From the NCBI RefSeq assembly GCF_027604915.1, contig NZ_JAJAQC010000018.1, positions 1 through 64,000 on the forward strand: a stretch of 64,000 bases of DNA, in the 5' to 3' direction. Within the stretch, counting starts at the first letter, position 1; every line of letters begins with the position of its first letter. The notes under the pieces are model-generated. The model was not told where the DNA came from and made no database searches. It worked only from the letters and a program-made list of their open reading frames with translations. The translations under genes were made by a program, and so were the position numbers. The stretch is from Streptomonospora mangrovi (GTDB lineage Bacteria; Actinomycetota; Actinomycetes; Streptosporangiales; Streptosporangiaceae). Shown here in pieces: positions 32,135 to 39,669 of the stretch.

Positions 32135-34443
32135 GTTGGCTCCCCGCCGACCTGAGCGGTCTGCCCGCCGCCCTGGGTGAACTCGTCCTGGCCGCCGTGG
32201 CCGCCCACGGAAGCACCGCGCTGGCCGCCGCGCCCTGTGCCATCGCCGCCGCCGTGGCCCTGCGCACCGCCGTGGCTCTGCTTCGGCACCGCGCCTGGTC
32301 CCGGCACGCCCGCCTGGTGGAGATCCTGCCTCCGCCCGAGACCGATCTGGCCGGTGCCGAGGCTCTGTGGACCAACCTGCTCGGTCTGCTGCGGCCCGCG
32401 TGGAAGCGGGCGCTGCTCGGCCAGCCGCATGTGGTCTGGGAATACGCCGTAGACGGCTCGGGAGTGCGGGTGCGGCTGTGGGTGCCCGGTCCTGTCCCGC
32501 CCGGGATGGTGGAACGCGCCGTGCAGGCCGCCTGGCCCGGCGCGAGCACCACCACGCGCCCTGTTCCGCCCCCGGAGGCCGCGCCCCGCGCGCGCGGCGG
32601 CCACCTGCGCCTCGCCCGCCCCGACCACTACCCCATCGCCACCGGCCACGCCGAGGACCCGATCCGCCCGCTCCTGGGCGCCGCCGGCGGCCTGGCGCCC
32701 GGGGAACGGGTGCTGGTGCAGGTGGCGGTACGCCCGGTGACCGGGCGCCGACTGCGGCGAGCCGCCCAGGCCGCCGCCCGCCTGCGCCAAGGCGTCCGCC
32801 CGACCGGCGGGGTGTTCGACCTGGTCACTCCTGGGGGAGCACACCGAAAGGCCGCACAGGCCGCGCTGCGCCCTGATGTCCCCGGTGAGGTGCGCGCCAT
32901 CCTCGCCAAGGCCATGGCGCCGCGGCTGGAGACCCACGTGCGCTACCTCGTCACCGGGCCCGGCGCCGACACCGCGGCGCGGCAGCGGCGCCGGGGCCGC
33001 TCCCATGCCGTCGCAGGGGCGTTCTCCGTGTTCACCGGCCTTAACCACTACCGGCGCCGCTGGACACCGATCGCCGCACGCCTGGCTGCGACACGATGGC
33101 TGGGCCACGGGGACATGCTCTCGGCCAAAGAACTGGCCGCGGTCGCCCATCTGCCCCTCGACACGGCGGTACCCGGCCTGGAGCGGGCGCCGGCCCGCCC
33201 CACACCGCCCCCGCCCGGTATCACCGGCGACGCCCCCGACACCCGGCTCCTCGGCACGGCCGACGGCCCGGCGGCCCGGCTGGTGGGCCTGCGCGTCGCC
33301 GACGCGCGCCACCACACCCACGTCATCGGCGGCACCGGAACCGGCAAGACCACCTTCCTGCTGAACATGATCCTGGACGACGCCGCCAAGGGCCGCGGCC
33401 TGGTGTTCATCGAGCCCAAGGGCGAATCTGAACTCCTGTTGTCGCGGCTTCCCATGGCGGCGGCCGAGCGGGTGGTGCTGATCGACCCCGACGACAACGC
33501 GCCTCCGCCCGCGCTCAACGTGCTCTCCGCCGACGCTCGGGGCCGGGAACGCGCAGCCGACATGGTCACCGGGATCTTCCGCCGGATCTTCGCCGACTCC
33601 TGGGGACCGCGCACCGAGGACATCCTGCGCTCGGCCTGCCTCACTCTGGCCGGAACCCCCCACGCCGGACTGGCCAACATCCCCCGCCTGCTCGACAACA
33701 CCGCGTTTCGCCGCCGCGCCACCGCCCGTCTCGCCGACCCCGTCCTCAAGGGTTTCTGGAACTGGTACGAGGACCTGTCCGAGCCGGCCCGGGCCCACGC
33801 CACCGCTCCACTGGCCAACAAACTCCGCTCCGTGCTGCTGCGCGGATTCGCCCGCGACCTGCTCGCCACCACCGACCACGGCCTGGACCTCCGCCGCCTG
33901 CTCGACAACCAGGCGATCGTCATCGCCCGCCTGCCCAAGGGCGTCCTCGGGGAGGACACCGCCTCCCTGCTCGGATCCCTGCTGCTGGCCCAGGTGTGGA
34001 ACGCCGTCCTCGCTCGCGCCCGCCAGGCCGAGAATCAGCGCGCCGACATCGCGATCTACCTCGACGAGTGCCAGAACTTCCTGACCCTGCCCTACGGCAT
34101 CGACGACATGCTCGCCGAGGCCCGCGCCTACCGCGCCGGGCTTGTCCTGGCCCACCAGGACCTCTCCCAGCTTCCCCGCGATCTGCGCGAAGCCGTCTCC
34201 GCCAACGCCCGCAACAAGGTGTACTTCGACGTCTCCCCCGAGGACGCCCGCACCCTGGCGCGCCATGTGCACCCCAACCTCGGCGAACACGATCTGAGCC
34301 ACCTGGCCGCCCACCAGGCCGCCGCCCGCCTGGTCTCCCACGGCGCCCTCTCCCCCGCCTTCACCCTGCGCACCCGGCCCCTGCCGCCACCCGTCAAGGG
34401 CCGCGCCACCGCCCTACGCAAAGCCGCCCGCACCCACCGCTGA
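32131..34443 (+). CDS. TraG/VirD4-like type IV coupling protein
   Basis: A 770-residue membrane-associated ATPase that should recruit the relaxase-DNA complex to the channel. One hydrophobic helix is near residues 15-45 (ELVLAAVAAHGSTALAAAPCAIAAAVALRTAVALL). Walker A is 'HVIGGTGTGKTTFLLNMILDDA' around residue 395 and Walker B 'ADIAIYLDECQNFLTLPYGIDDMLAEARAYRAGLVLAHQDLSQLP' near 640, where the 'AHQ' and the TraM-recognition region are typical. It is fused N-terminally to a ~350-residue domain without obvious motifs. GTG start overlaps the VirB4-like stop. Confidence 0.88.
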   Translation: MSWLPADLSGLPAALGELVLAAVAAHGSTALAAAPCAIAAAVALRTAVALLRHRAWSRHARLVEILPPPETDLAGAEALWTNLLGLLRPAWKRALLGQPHVVWEYAVDGSGVRVRLWVPGPVPPGMVERAVQAAWPGASTTTRPVPPPEAAPRARGGHLRLARPDHYPIATGHAEDPIRPLLGAAGGLAPGERVLVQVAVRPVTGRRLRRAAQAAARLRQGVRPTGGVFDLVTPGGAHRKAAQAALRPDVPGEVRAILAKAMAPRLETHVRYLVTGPGADTAARQRRRGRSHAVAGAFSVFTGLNHYRRRWTPIAARLAATRWLGHGDMLSAKELAAVAHLPLDTAVPGLERAPARPTPPPPGITGDAPDTRLLGTADGPAARLVGLRVADARHHTHVIGGTGTGKTTFLLNMILDDAAKGRGLVFIEPKGESELLLSRLPMAAAERVVLIDPDDNAPPPALNVLSADARGRERAADMVTGIFRRIFADSWGPRTEDILRSACLTLAGTPHAGLANIPRLLDNTAFRRRATARLADPVLKGFWNWYEDLSEPARAHATAPLANKLRSVLLRGFARDLLATTDHGLDLRRLLDNQAIVIARLPKGVLGEDTASLLGSLLLAQVWNAVLARARQAENQRADIAIYLDECQNFLTLPYGIDDMLAEARAYRAGLVLAHQDLSQLPRDLREAVSANARNKVYFDVSPEDARTLARHVHPNLGEHDLSHLAAHQAAARLVSHGALSPAFTLRTRPLPPPVKGRATALRKAARTHR

Positions 34444-34461
34444 ACCAGGGAGAACACCCCC

Positions 34462-35334
34462 ATGCGCACACCCACACGCCCCGACCGCTCGGCACCCGTG
34501 CGCCCGCGCACCACGGCCGAGGCCGTCCACCGGCTGGTCTCCCGCCTCACCCCGCGCGACCTGCGCGTCATGCGGCTGGTGTGGGACCACCGCGTCCTCA
34601 CCACCGACCAGATCGCCCGGTGCGAGTTCTCCTCCTACGCCACCGCCAAGCGCCGACTGCCCATCCTGTACCGACTGCGGGCCTTGGAGCGGTTCCGCCC
34701 CTGGACTCCGGTGGGCACCGCCCCCTGGCACTACATCCTCGACGCCCCCGGCGCCGAGATCCTGGCCGCCGAACACGGTCAGACCGCGAAGGAACTTGGC
34801 TACCGGCGCGACCGCCTCCTGGCCGTCGCCTACCGCTCAAGCCTCGCCCACACCCTCGGAGTCAACGAGTTCTTCGTGGACCTGCACTCCCACACCCGCA
34901 CCCACGACACCCACCTGACCTGGCGCACCGCCCGCGACTGCGAAGCCCTTTGGGGCGACATCGTCCGCCCCGACGCCGCCGGCCGCTGGACCCATGCCGA
35001 CACGGCGGTCGACTTCTTCCTGGAGTACGACCGCGGCACCGAGCCCCTGCGCCGGCTCGAGGCCAAGCTCGACGGCTACCACGAGCTGGCGCGGCTTACC
35101 GGCCAGCAGGGCGTGGTGCTGTTCTACCTGCCCTCCCGGCGCCGGGAGGGCAACCTCCACGAACGCGTTCCCCGTCCGCCGGTCCCGGCCGCCACCGCCG
35201 TCCACGGCCAGCACCCCGCCGACTCGGTGTGGACTCCGCTGGGCGGCTCCTCGCCACGGCGCCTGGCCGCCCTTCCCGGGACCAGCCTGCCGCCGGAGGG
35301 GGGCGTGCGGGGCTGGGAGGCCGGTGATGGCTAG
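34462..35334 (+). CDS. Replication-relaxation family protein
   Basis: A 290-residue protein with 'LTPRDLRVMRLVWDHRVLTTDQIARCEFSSYATAKRRLPILYRLRALERF', the winged-helix opening of the replication-relaxation (Replic_Relax) family found in Gram-positive conjugative plasmids and elements. A second part holds 'LGVNEFFVDLHSHTR' and 'VDFFLEYDRGTEPLRRLEAKLDGYHELAR', a nuclease-like pattern with Glu-Asp/Lys spacing. It probably acts on the transfer origin or element replication. The C-terminal ~50 residues are proline-rich. ATG follows AGGGAG after an 18-bp gap, and its end overlaps the next gene by 8 bp. Confidence 0.75.
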   Translation: MRTPTRPDRSAPVRPRTTAEAVHRLVSRLTPRDLRVMRLVWDHRVLTTDQIARCEFSSYATAKRRLPILYRLRALERFRPWTPVGTAPWHYILDAPGAEILAAEHGQTAKELGYRRDRLLAVAYRSSLAHTLGVNEFFVDLHSHTRTHDTHLTWRTARDCEALWGDIVRPDAAGRWTHADTAVDFFLEYDRGTEPLRRLEAKLDGYHELARLTGQQGVVLFYLPSRRREGNLHERVPRPPVPAATAVHGQHPADSVWTPLGGSSPRRLAALPGTSLPPEGGVRGWEAGDG

Positions 35335-36388
35335 CCCCGGCTTCCTCGCCGGGCTGGTCGCGGCGCTCATGGCGGTGGGGGCGGTGTTCTCCGCCGCCAC
35401 CGCCATACTGGAGAACCCCGCTCCCGCGCACGTGCCCGGAATGCCCGACACCCTGCTGGACGCCTACCTCCGCGCCGCTCACACCTTGCCCGAACTGCAC
35501 CCGCAGTGCGAGGGGATGCGCTGGCAGATCCTCGCCGGCATCGGAAAGGTCGAGTCGTCGCTGCTGGCCGGCCGCGACATCGCCCCCAACGGCGACGTGT
35601 CCCCGCCGATGATCGGCCCCCGCCTCGACGGCTCCGGCGCCGACGGCAACCTCACCCCCCACTACGACACCGACAACGGTCGCTTCGACGGCGACACCGA
35701 ATACGACCGGGCGGTCGGCCCCAACCAGCACCTGCCCTCCGGCTGGGCCGACCACTACGGCGCCGACGGCAACGCCGACGGCGTCAAGAACCCGCACAAC
35801 GCCTATGACAGCGCGCTGGCCAGCGCGCGGGAACTCTGCCTCAGCGCCGGAGAGAGCGGGGTCGACTTCACCGACCGCGACCAGCTCGCCGACGCGCTGT
35901 ACCGCTACAACCGGTCCGACCGCTACGTCGAAGACGTGCTGGCCGCCATCGAGGAGTTCGACGCCTACGCCCCCGCCGGGGGCGGAGGACGCGGCAGCGA
36001 GCAGGGACGGGCCGCCGTGGAGTGGGCCCTGCGCCAGGTCGGCAAACCCTACGTATGGGGCGGTACCGGCCCCTCGGGCTTCGACTGCTCCGGCCTCACC
36101 CAGCAGGCATGGGCCGCCGCCGGTGTCGACATCCCCCGCGTCACCACCGATCAGTACCGAGCGGGCCGCCGCGTCAGCTTGCACCAACTCCAGCCCGGCG
36201 ACCTCCTCTTCTACGACACCACCGACCTCGGCTCCCCCGGCCCTGCCCCCAGCCACGTCACCATGTACATCGGCGAAGGCCGCATGATCAACGCCCCCAG
36301 CAGCGGTCAGACCGTCCGCACCGAACCTGTGGCCAGCGAGACCTACAGCCCGAGGTTCATGGGGGCGGTCCGCCCTCGTGAGCCCTAG
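35327..36388 (+). CDS. Bifunctional SLT/NlpC-P60 cell wall hydrolase of the transfer system
   Basis: A 353-residue secreted or membrane-anchored wall enzyme. A hydrophobic N-terminal helix (GFLAGLVAALMAVGAVFSAATA) is followed by a lytic-transglycosylase-like domain with the catalytic Glu in 'AGIGKVESSLLAG' (about residue 75). After a Gly-rich linker comes an NlpC/P60 domain: Cys in 'FDCSGLTQQAW' (about 253) and His in 'SHVTMYIGEG' (about 310). This order matches CwlT/TcpG-type proteins, the VirB1 counterpart opening peptidoglycan for the transfer channel. ATG at 35327 or GTG at 35324 both fit. It is the last gene of the + strand transfer operon. Confidence 0.88.
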   Translation: MASPGFLAGLVAALMAVGAVFSAATAILENPAPAHVPGMPDTLLDAYLRAAHTLPELHPQCEGMRWQILAGIGKVESSLLAGRDIAPNGDVSPPMIGPRLDGSGADGNLTPHYDTDNGRFDGDTEYDRAVGPNQHLPSGWADHYGADGNADGVKNPHNAYDSALASARELCLSAGESGVDFTDRDQLADALYRYNRSDRYVEDVLAAIEEFDAYAPAGGGGRGSEQGRAAVEWALRQVGKPYVWGGTGPSGFDCSGLTQQAWAAAGVDIPRVTTDQYRAGRRVSLHQLQPGDLLFYDTTDLGSPGPAPSHVTMYIGEGRMINAPSSGQTVRTEPVASETYSPRFMGAVRPREP

Positions 36389-36562
36389 ACGGCGCCGGAC
36401 AGAGCGCTAATGTGGTTGGTGGCCGTCCTGGTTGCTTTGCTTGGTCGCTTTGCACTCACGAACGGCCGGGGCGGTCGGGTCTCACCCGACCGCCCTCTCA
36501 AAGCCCGGTTCTCCCGAAGCTACGGCCGGGGGAAGCTCTAGGGGCAGCGGCGGGAATCGGCC
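36389..36562. other. Non-coding junction after the transfer operon
   Basis: No gene or clear terminator was recognised in this 174-bp piece. It leads into the integrase remnant, and the whole gap up to 37058 (about 670 bp) has no intact gene. Confidence 0.4.
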
Positions 36563-36757
36563 CGACCGAGGACGGGCGAGCCGGTTGGTCCGCACATGCT
36601 GGGCCACACCTTCGGCACCAACCTCATCCGCGGCGGCATCGAACTGGCGCGCGATCCGGTCGACGTGGTCACCGTGGTCGAACTGATGGGCCGCGCCGAT
36701 CTGACCACCCACGACGCTACGCCTTACCTACCAAAGCCGGTAAGGCCGCCTCCCTAG
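36563..36757 (+). pseudogene. Decayed tyrosine integrase C-terminus
   Basis: One frame reads 'GPHMLGHTFGTNLIRGGIEL', 'DVVTVVELMGRADLTTHDATPYLP' and a stop, matching the end of XerC-like integrases ('HxLRHTFGTxLxRxGxDL', 'VxxLLGHxxLxTTxRY'). The catalytic Arg of HxLR is Gly and the next catalytic His (LLGH) is Arg; the N-terminal ~250 residues are missing. It is clearly a dead remnant, with an extra 'ARDP' inserted in the loop. It marks the former end of another insertion or a rearranged copy of this one. Confidence 0.75.
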
Positions 36758-37058
36758 ACCGGCTCACCGTTGACCGGTGAGCAGGCCGGCAGGGGCCTCG
36801 TTGCCGAAGTCTGCAACCTCCCCATGTTCCGGCCGCTGACAGGCGGCGCTAACAGCTCCTATGACCCAAAGTGAGATCGACACGCACATTGAACTGGGGT
36901 TATTCGAACCTGTGTACCAGGCGTCTCATCTGTAGTGCATCATGGACGCACGGACCACTACATGTAGGGGTTCGTGCAGTCTCCGAGGTGACGCTCCGCG
37001 ACCCCGCAGCGGTCAGGAGCCGATCCCGGGGTTGGTGCGCTTGGAAGGAGTTTCACGC

Positions 37059-38180
37059 TTGGCCCGACTCCGTTCGACATCTGCAGCAGCAGAAGACCGG
37101 CGCCGCGTGCAGACGGCTGTCAAAGGCGCGACGGCCGACTCCGAGGACGCCGTCATCCTGCCCATCGAGCACGATGCCGCCATCGAGTTTCGCGAAGAGC
37201 ACCGCGCCACCGGCACCGAATTCTGGTGCGGGAGCGTGAACGGGTGCGGGCGAAAGCTTTTTATCCGCATCGGTGACGACAAGATCCCGCACTTCTACCA
37301 CCAAGGTGAGGCCGAAAGTTCGTGCCGCCTGGCGCAGAGGAGCCGCGGCCGGCACGACATCGAGCCCCCGATCGCCTGGGCCGAACTGCGGCGCTGGCGC
37401 GTGAGCCGAGGCCTTCCCGAGGGCAAGGTCGACTTCATCGATCCCCTCGAGAAACACGACGGCCGCTACCTGCACATCAGCGGGCCGCGTGGTACCCGGG
37501 ATACCCGCATCGTGCTCGGCGACCTCACGATCGTCAAGGTCAAAGACGACGCCAGGTCCCCGCAGGGGCGCGAGTGGGACTGGTTCGTGCACCACAGCAA
37601 CACCGAGTTGCGGGGCATCCTGGATGAGCAGGGAATCCCCTACGGGCCGATCAGGTTCAGCCAGACCAAGGACTCCGCGATCATGCAGGTCTTCTTGGCC
37701 GCTGCGGACAACGTCGGGGACTGGGGTCGGGTCTCCCGCTACGAGCCGGCACCCCATCGGCCGCCCCGGCCGCCCGCCCCCGCCATTCCGGCCCAGGCCG
37801 CCCCGCGACCGGCCCCGGCGCGGCCTTCCGCTTCATCTCGGGCCCCTGTCCCCGGCTCCACGCATGAACGGGCCGACTCCTTGGAGAGCCTGCGGGCACG
37901 AATCGCTCGAATGCGCGGCTCGGACGACGCTCCGACGCCCTCTCGCAAGCAGGCGCCGACCACGAAAACGCCCACACCCGGGTCCGATGGGCAGCTTCCC
38001 GCCGAACTCGCCGAGGCCATGGCGCAATTGAAGGAGGCGCTGGTCTTGGGAGACCGCAGAACCAGGGCCCGGTGCGTACGACGCCTGCGCGCACTCCGCA
38101 GGCGTCACCGGGCGCAACTGGCTTCCGAGGACAACCGGACGATCAAAGCCCTGATCAACCAAGCCAGCACCAGCATCTGA
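37059..38180 (+). CDS. CoiA-like competence-family protein
   Basis: A 373-residue protein with a CoiA-like N-terminal zinc-finger/nuclease-associated region: 'EFWCGSVNGCGRKLFIRIGDDKIPHFYHQGEAESSCRLAQRSRGRHDIE' (C-x5-C then HFYH and a later Cys). 'FIDPLEKHDGRYLHISGPRG' and 'EWDWFVHHSNTELRGILDEQ' follow. The middle is Pro/Ala-rich, and the last ~90 residues are helical and basic. CoiA proteins help recombine incoming DNA; in an ICE that could aid establishment. The best start is TTG at 37059, with GGAAGGAG nine bases upstream; the in-frame ATG at 36942 lacks a ribosome site. Family assignment is moderately sure. Confidence 0.55.
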   Translation: MARLRSTSAAAEDRRRVQTAVKGATADSEDAVILPIEHDAAIEFREEHRATGTEFWCGSVNGCGRKLFIRIGDDKIPHFYHQGEAESSCRLAQRSRGRHDIEPPIAWAELRRWRVSRGLPEGKVDFIDPLEKHDGRYLHISGPRGTRDTRIVLGDLTIVKVKDDARSPQGREWDWFVHHSNTELRGILDEQGIPYGPIRFSQTKDSAIMQVFLAAADNVGDWGRVSRYEPAPHRPPRPPAPAIPAQAAPRPAPARPSASSRAPVPGSTHERADSLESLRARIARMRGSDDAPTPSRKQAPTTKTPTPGSDGQLPAELAEAMAQLKEALVLGDRRTRARCVRRLRALRRRHRAQLASEDNRTIKALINQASTSI

Positions 38181-38238
38181 CCGCTGACCTCCAGAGTCGG
38201 CCTGGCCAGTCGGGGAAGAAACCGGAGTCAGACACCAG

Positions 38239-38267
38239 CCCCCGCCCAACATGTCGTTGCGCGGGGG
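38239..38267 (+). terminator. Hairpin terminator after the CoiA-like gene
   Basis: CCCCCGC and GCGGGGG arms with a 15-nt loop are followed by TCTTCGTTCT. It lies 58 bp past the stop codon. Confidence 0.55.
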
Positions 38268-38530
38268 TCTTCGTTCTCGATGTGGTATCAGGGTCCGTGC
38301 CCGGTTCGGCTTAGGCCACGCTGGCACAAGACCAGCGAGGCGTATTCGCGGCTGCGGCGCACCCGCGTCGGCAACGCTTTCCTCAACCCCCACCGAGACG
38401 AGGAGGCCGACCGGCTTCGGCAGCCAGCAGCGGGCGTAGAACTCGTCATCAGTTTGGACTCGCAGGGGCCGAACCGCTTCCTAGACTTCCCGCGGTGGCT
38501 ACCCTGAGACCGCCTGCTCCTTTCGGTTCT
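38268..38530 (-). other. Gene remnant behind an orphan RNA element
   Basis: On the minus strand the array element at 38531-38583 is followed by AAAGGAG, a good ribosome site, but no start codon is in reach and an in-frame TAG interrupts. Farther down one frame reads protein-like sequence (DEFYARCWLPKPVGLLVSVG and on) without a start. It is probably a decayed last gene of the small-gene array. Confidence 0.4.
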
Positions 38531-38583
38531 GTGAGGGACTGGGGATAGGCGCTCGCGGGGCCGGTCCTGTCCAGACCGGTCCC
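38531..38583 (-). ncRNA. Array RNA element, copy 1 (hairpin plus 14-nt box)
   Basis: The + strand reads GTGAGGGACTGGGG (38531-38544), then a 10-bp stem with one wobble (38557-38566/38574-38583) and the loop CTGTCCA. On the transcribed minus strand the order is stop codon, hairpin, box, ribosome site. It lies 11 bp after the stop of the gene at 38594. Function unknown; see the other copies. Confidence 0.6.
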
Positions 38584-38593
38584 GCTCTCGTTG

Positions 38594-39250
38594 TCAGCGG
38601 GGAAGGCGCCGATCCGCCGGCAGGCTCAAGGTGTGCACTTGGTAGTCCGGGTGGTTCCGTGTGAGCCCTTCGATGTGCGCCAGCACGGTGATGTCTCCAA
38701 CGCGCGCTCCCCCGGCCTTGGGCGGGAACGCGACGATCCAGCGGCGCCCGTACTCGGCGAACGAGTCGTTGACGCACAGTTCGTCCACGTAGACCTCGGT
38801 GATCTCGGTCCGGGTGAAGGCGGGTCGCTGTCCGCGGATACGCAACACCGCATCGTGCCCCGTGTCGGTGAGGCGGGCATGAGCGGTGTCGTTGCGGCCT
38901 TGGGTGGTGATGAAGCCTGCGGCCGCCAACCGCTTGAAGGTGGCGGCGTTGACGGCCCCGGCGGGGCCGACCCGGTCGGCGTCACGGCCGTCGGCCAGCG
39001 CGCACAGCACCGCGCGCAGGGTGGGGGTCAGCCGCTGCCAGGTCAGCGCTGCCGCCTCGTCCCCGGCCAGCGCGGCCCGCCCGGCCGGGGTGATGCGGTT
39101 GGGGTGGCCGTAGGCGGCGGGGCGGGCATACCCGAGGTCCACCAAGGAGTACAGCGTGGCGGGCCGGGTGGTGTCGGGGAACGTGGCGCCGGGCGTTTCC
39201 GCGGCCGCGGTGAGCGCGGCGTGCTGGCGGTCGGTGAGCCGGATTCGCAT
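38594..39250 (-). CDS. Tandem winged-helix-like protein of the small-gene array
   Basis: A 218-residue protein. Its N-terminal 130 residues contain two similar halves: 'RLTDRQHAALTAAA', 'TLYSLVDLGYARP', 'RITPAGRAAL' and 'RLTPTLRAVLCALA', 'TFKRLAAAGFITT', 'RLTDTGHDAVLRI'. Each looks like a winged-helix DNA-binding domain. The C-terminal ~75 residues are beta-rich (EITEVYVDELCVND, RRWIVAFPPKAGG). No named family is recognised. ATG at 39250 has ACGGAGG seven bases upstream. It is the last intact gene of the array and the one most likely to bind DNA. Confidence 0.65.
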   Translation of the reverse strand: MRIRLTDRQHAALTAAAETPGATFPDTTRPATLYSLVDLGYARPAAYGHPNRITPAGRAALAGDEAAALTWQRLTPTLRAVLCALADGRDADRVGPAGAVNAATFKRLAAAGFITTQGRNDTAHARLTDTGHDAVLRIRGQRPAFTRTEITEVYVDELCVNDSFAEYGRRWIVAFPPKAGGARVGDITVLAHIEGLTRNHPDYQVHTLSLPADRRLPR

Positions 39251-39269
39251 GGTCAGCCTCCGTGCTGGT

Positions 39270-39310
39270 GTGCCAGGGCGGGACACCGCCGCCGGTCGAA
39301 GCGGCGTCCC
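39270..39310 (-). terminator. Hairpin between two array genes
   Basis: GGCGGGAC and GTCCCGCC arms plus an inner CCGC/GCGG extension form a stem in the 71-bp gap between the genes at 39322 and 38594. The 14-nt box seen in other gaps is missing here. Confidence 0.45.
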
Positions 39311-39321
39311 GCCGACGGTGG

Positions 39322-39669
39322 TCAGGCGTTGGCCGGGTGGGCGCGGACCTCGGTCACGGTGAAGAACCAGGCGGTAAACGCGGCCCAGCCGCCAGTGCCG
39401 TGGTGGCGCGCCTGGTCGATGACCCGGCTCAGTTCGGCGCGGGCCGCATCGGCGCGGGCGGCGGCGCATTCCACCGTGATCACCAGTCCGCGTGCGTGGG
39501 GGGCTATCTCCCATCGGGTGATGCGGACGGGATCGGTGAGCGGGATGGCTACCGCGGTGGCGTGCAACGCGAGGGCCATCAGATGCGCCACATAGGGGCT
39601 GGTCGTGTCCGTGAGGCGGTCATGGGTGCGAGGAGTCCGGGCGTCGACGGTGACGCTGTAGCGGTTCAC
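39322..39669 (-). CDS. Small array protein, paralogue A
   Basis: A 115-residue cytoplasmic protein of no named family. It starts with a beta strand 'YSVTVDARTP', has a helix around 'PYVAHLMALALHATAVAIPL', then 'ITRWEIAPHARGLVITVECAA', a helix 'ADAARAELSRVIDQAR' and ends 'GWAAFTAWFFTVTEV'. The pattern strand-helix-strand-'G..I...C.A'-helix-'GW....V' recurs in the proteins at 41752, 42171 and 42597, suggesting a divergent paralogue family. GTG at 39669 overlaps the upstream stop (GTGA) and has GGGAGGAG in front, so it is coupled to the methyltransferase-like gene. Confidence 0.6.
   Translation of the reverse strand: MNRYSVTVDARTPRTHDRLTDTTSPYVAHLMALALHATAVAIPLTDPVRITRWEIAPHARGLVITVECAAARADAARAELSRVIDQARHHGTGGWAAFTAWFFTVTEVRAHPANA

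Noticed and set aside
36902-36914. A clear attR for the tRNA-Val element
   Set aside because: Only 13 nt match, in inverted orientation, within the part shared by many tRNA genes; reported only as a weak observation.
38268-38530. Small minus-strand gene after element copy 1
   Set aside because: Good ribosome site but no start codon in range and an in-frame stop; listed as a remnant instead.
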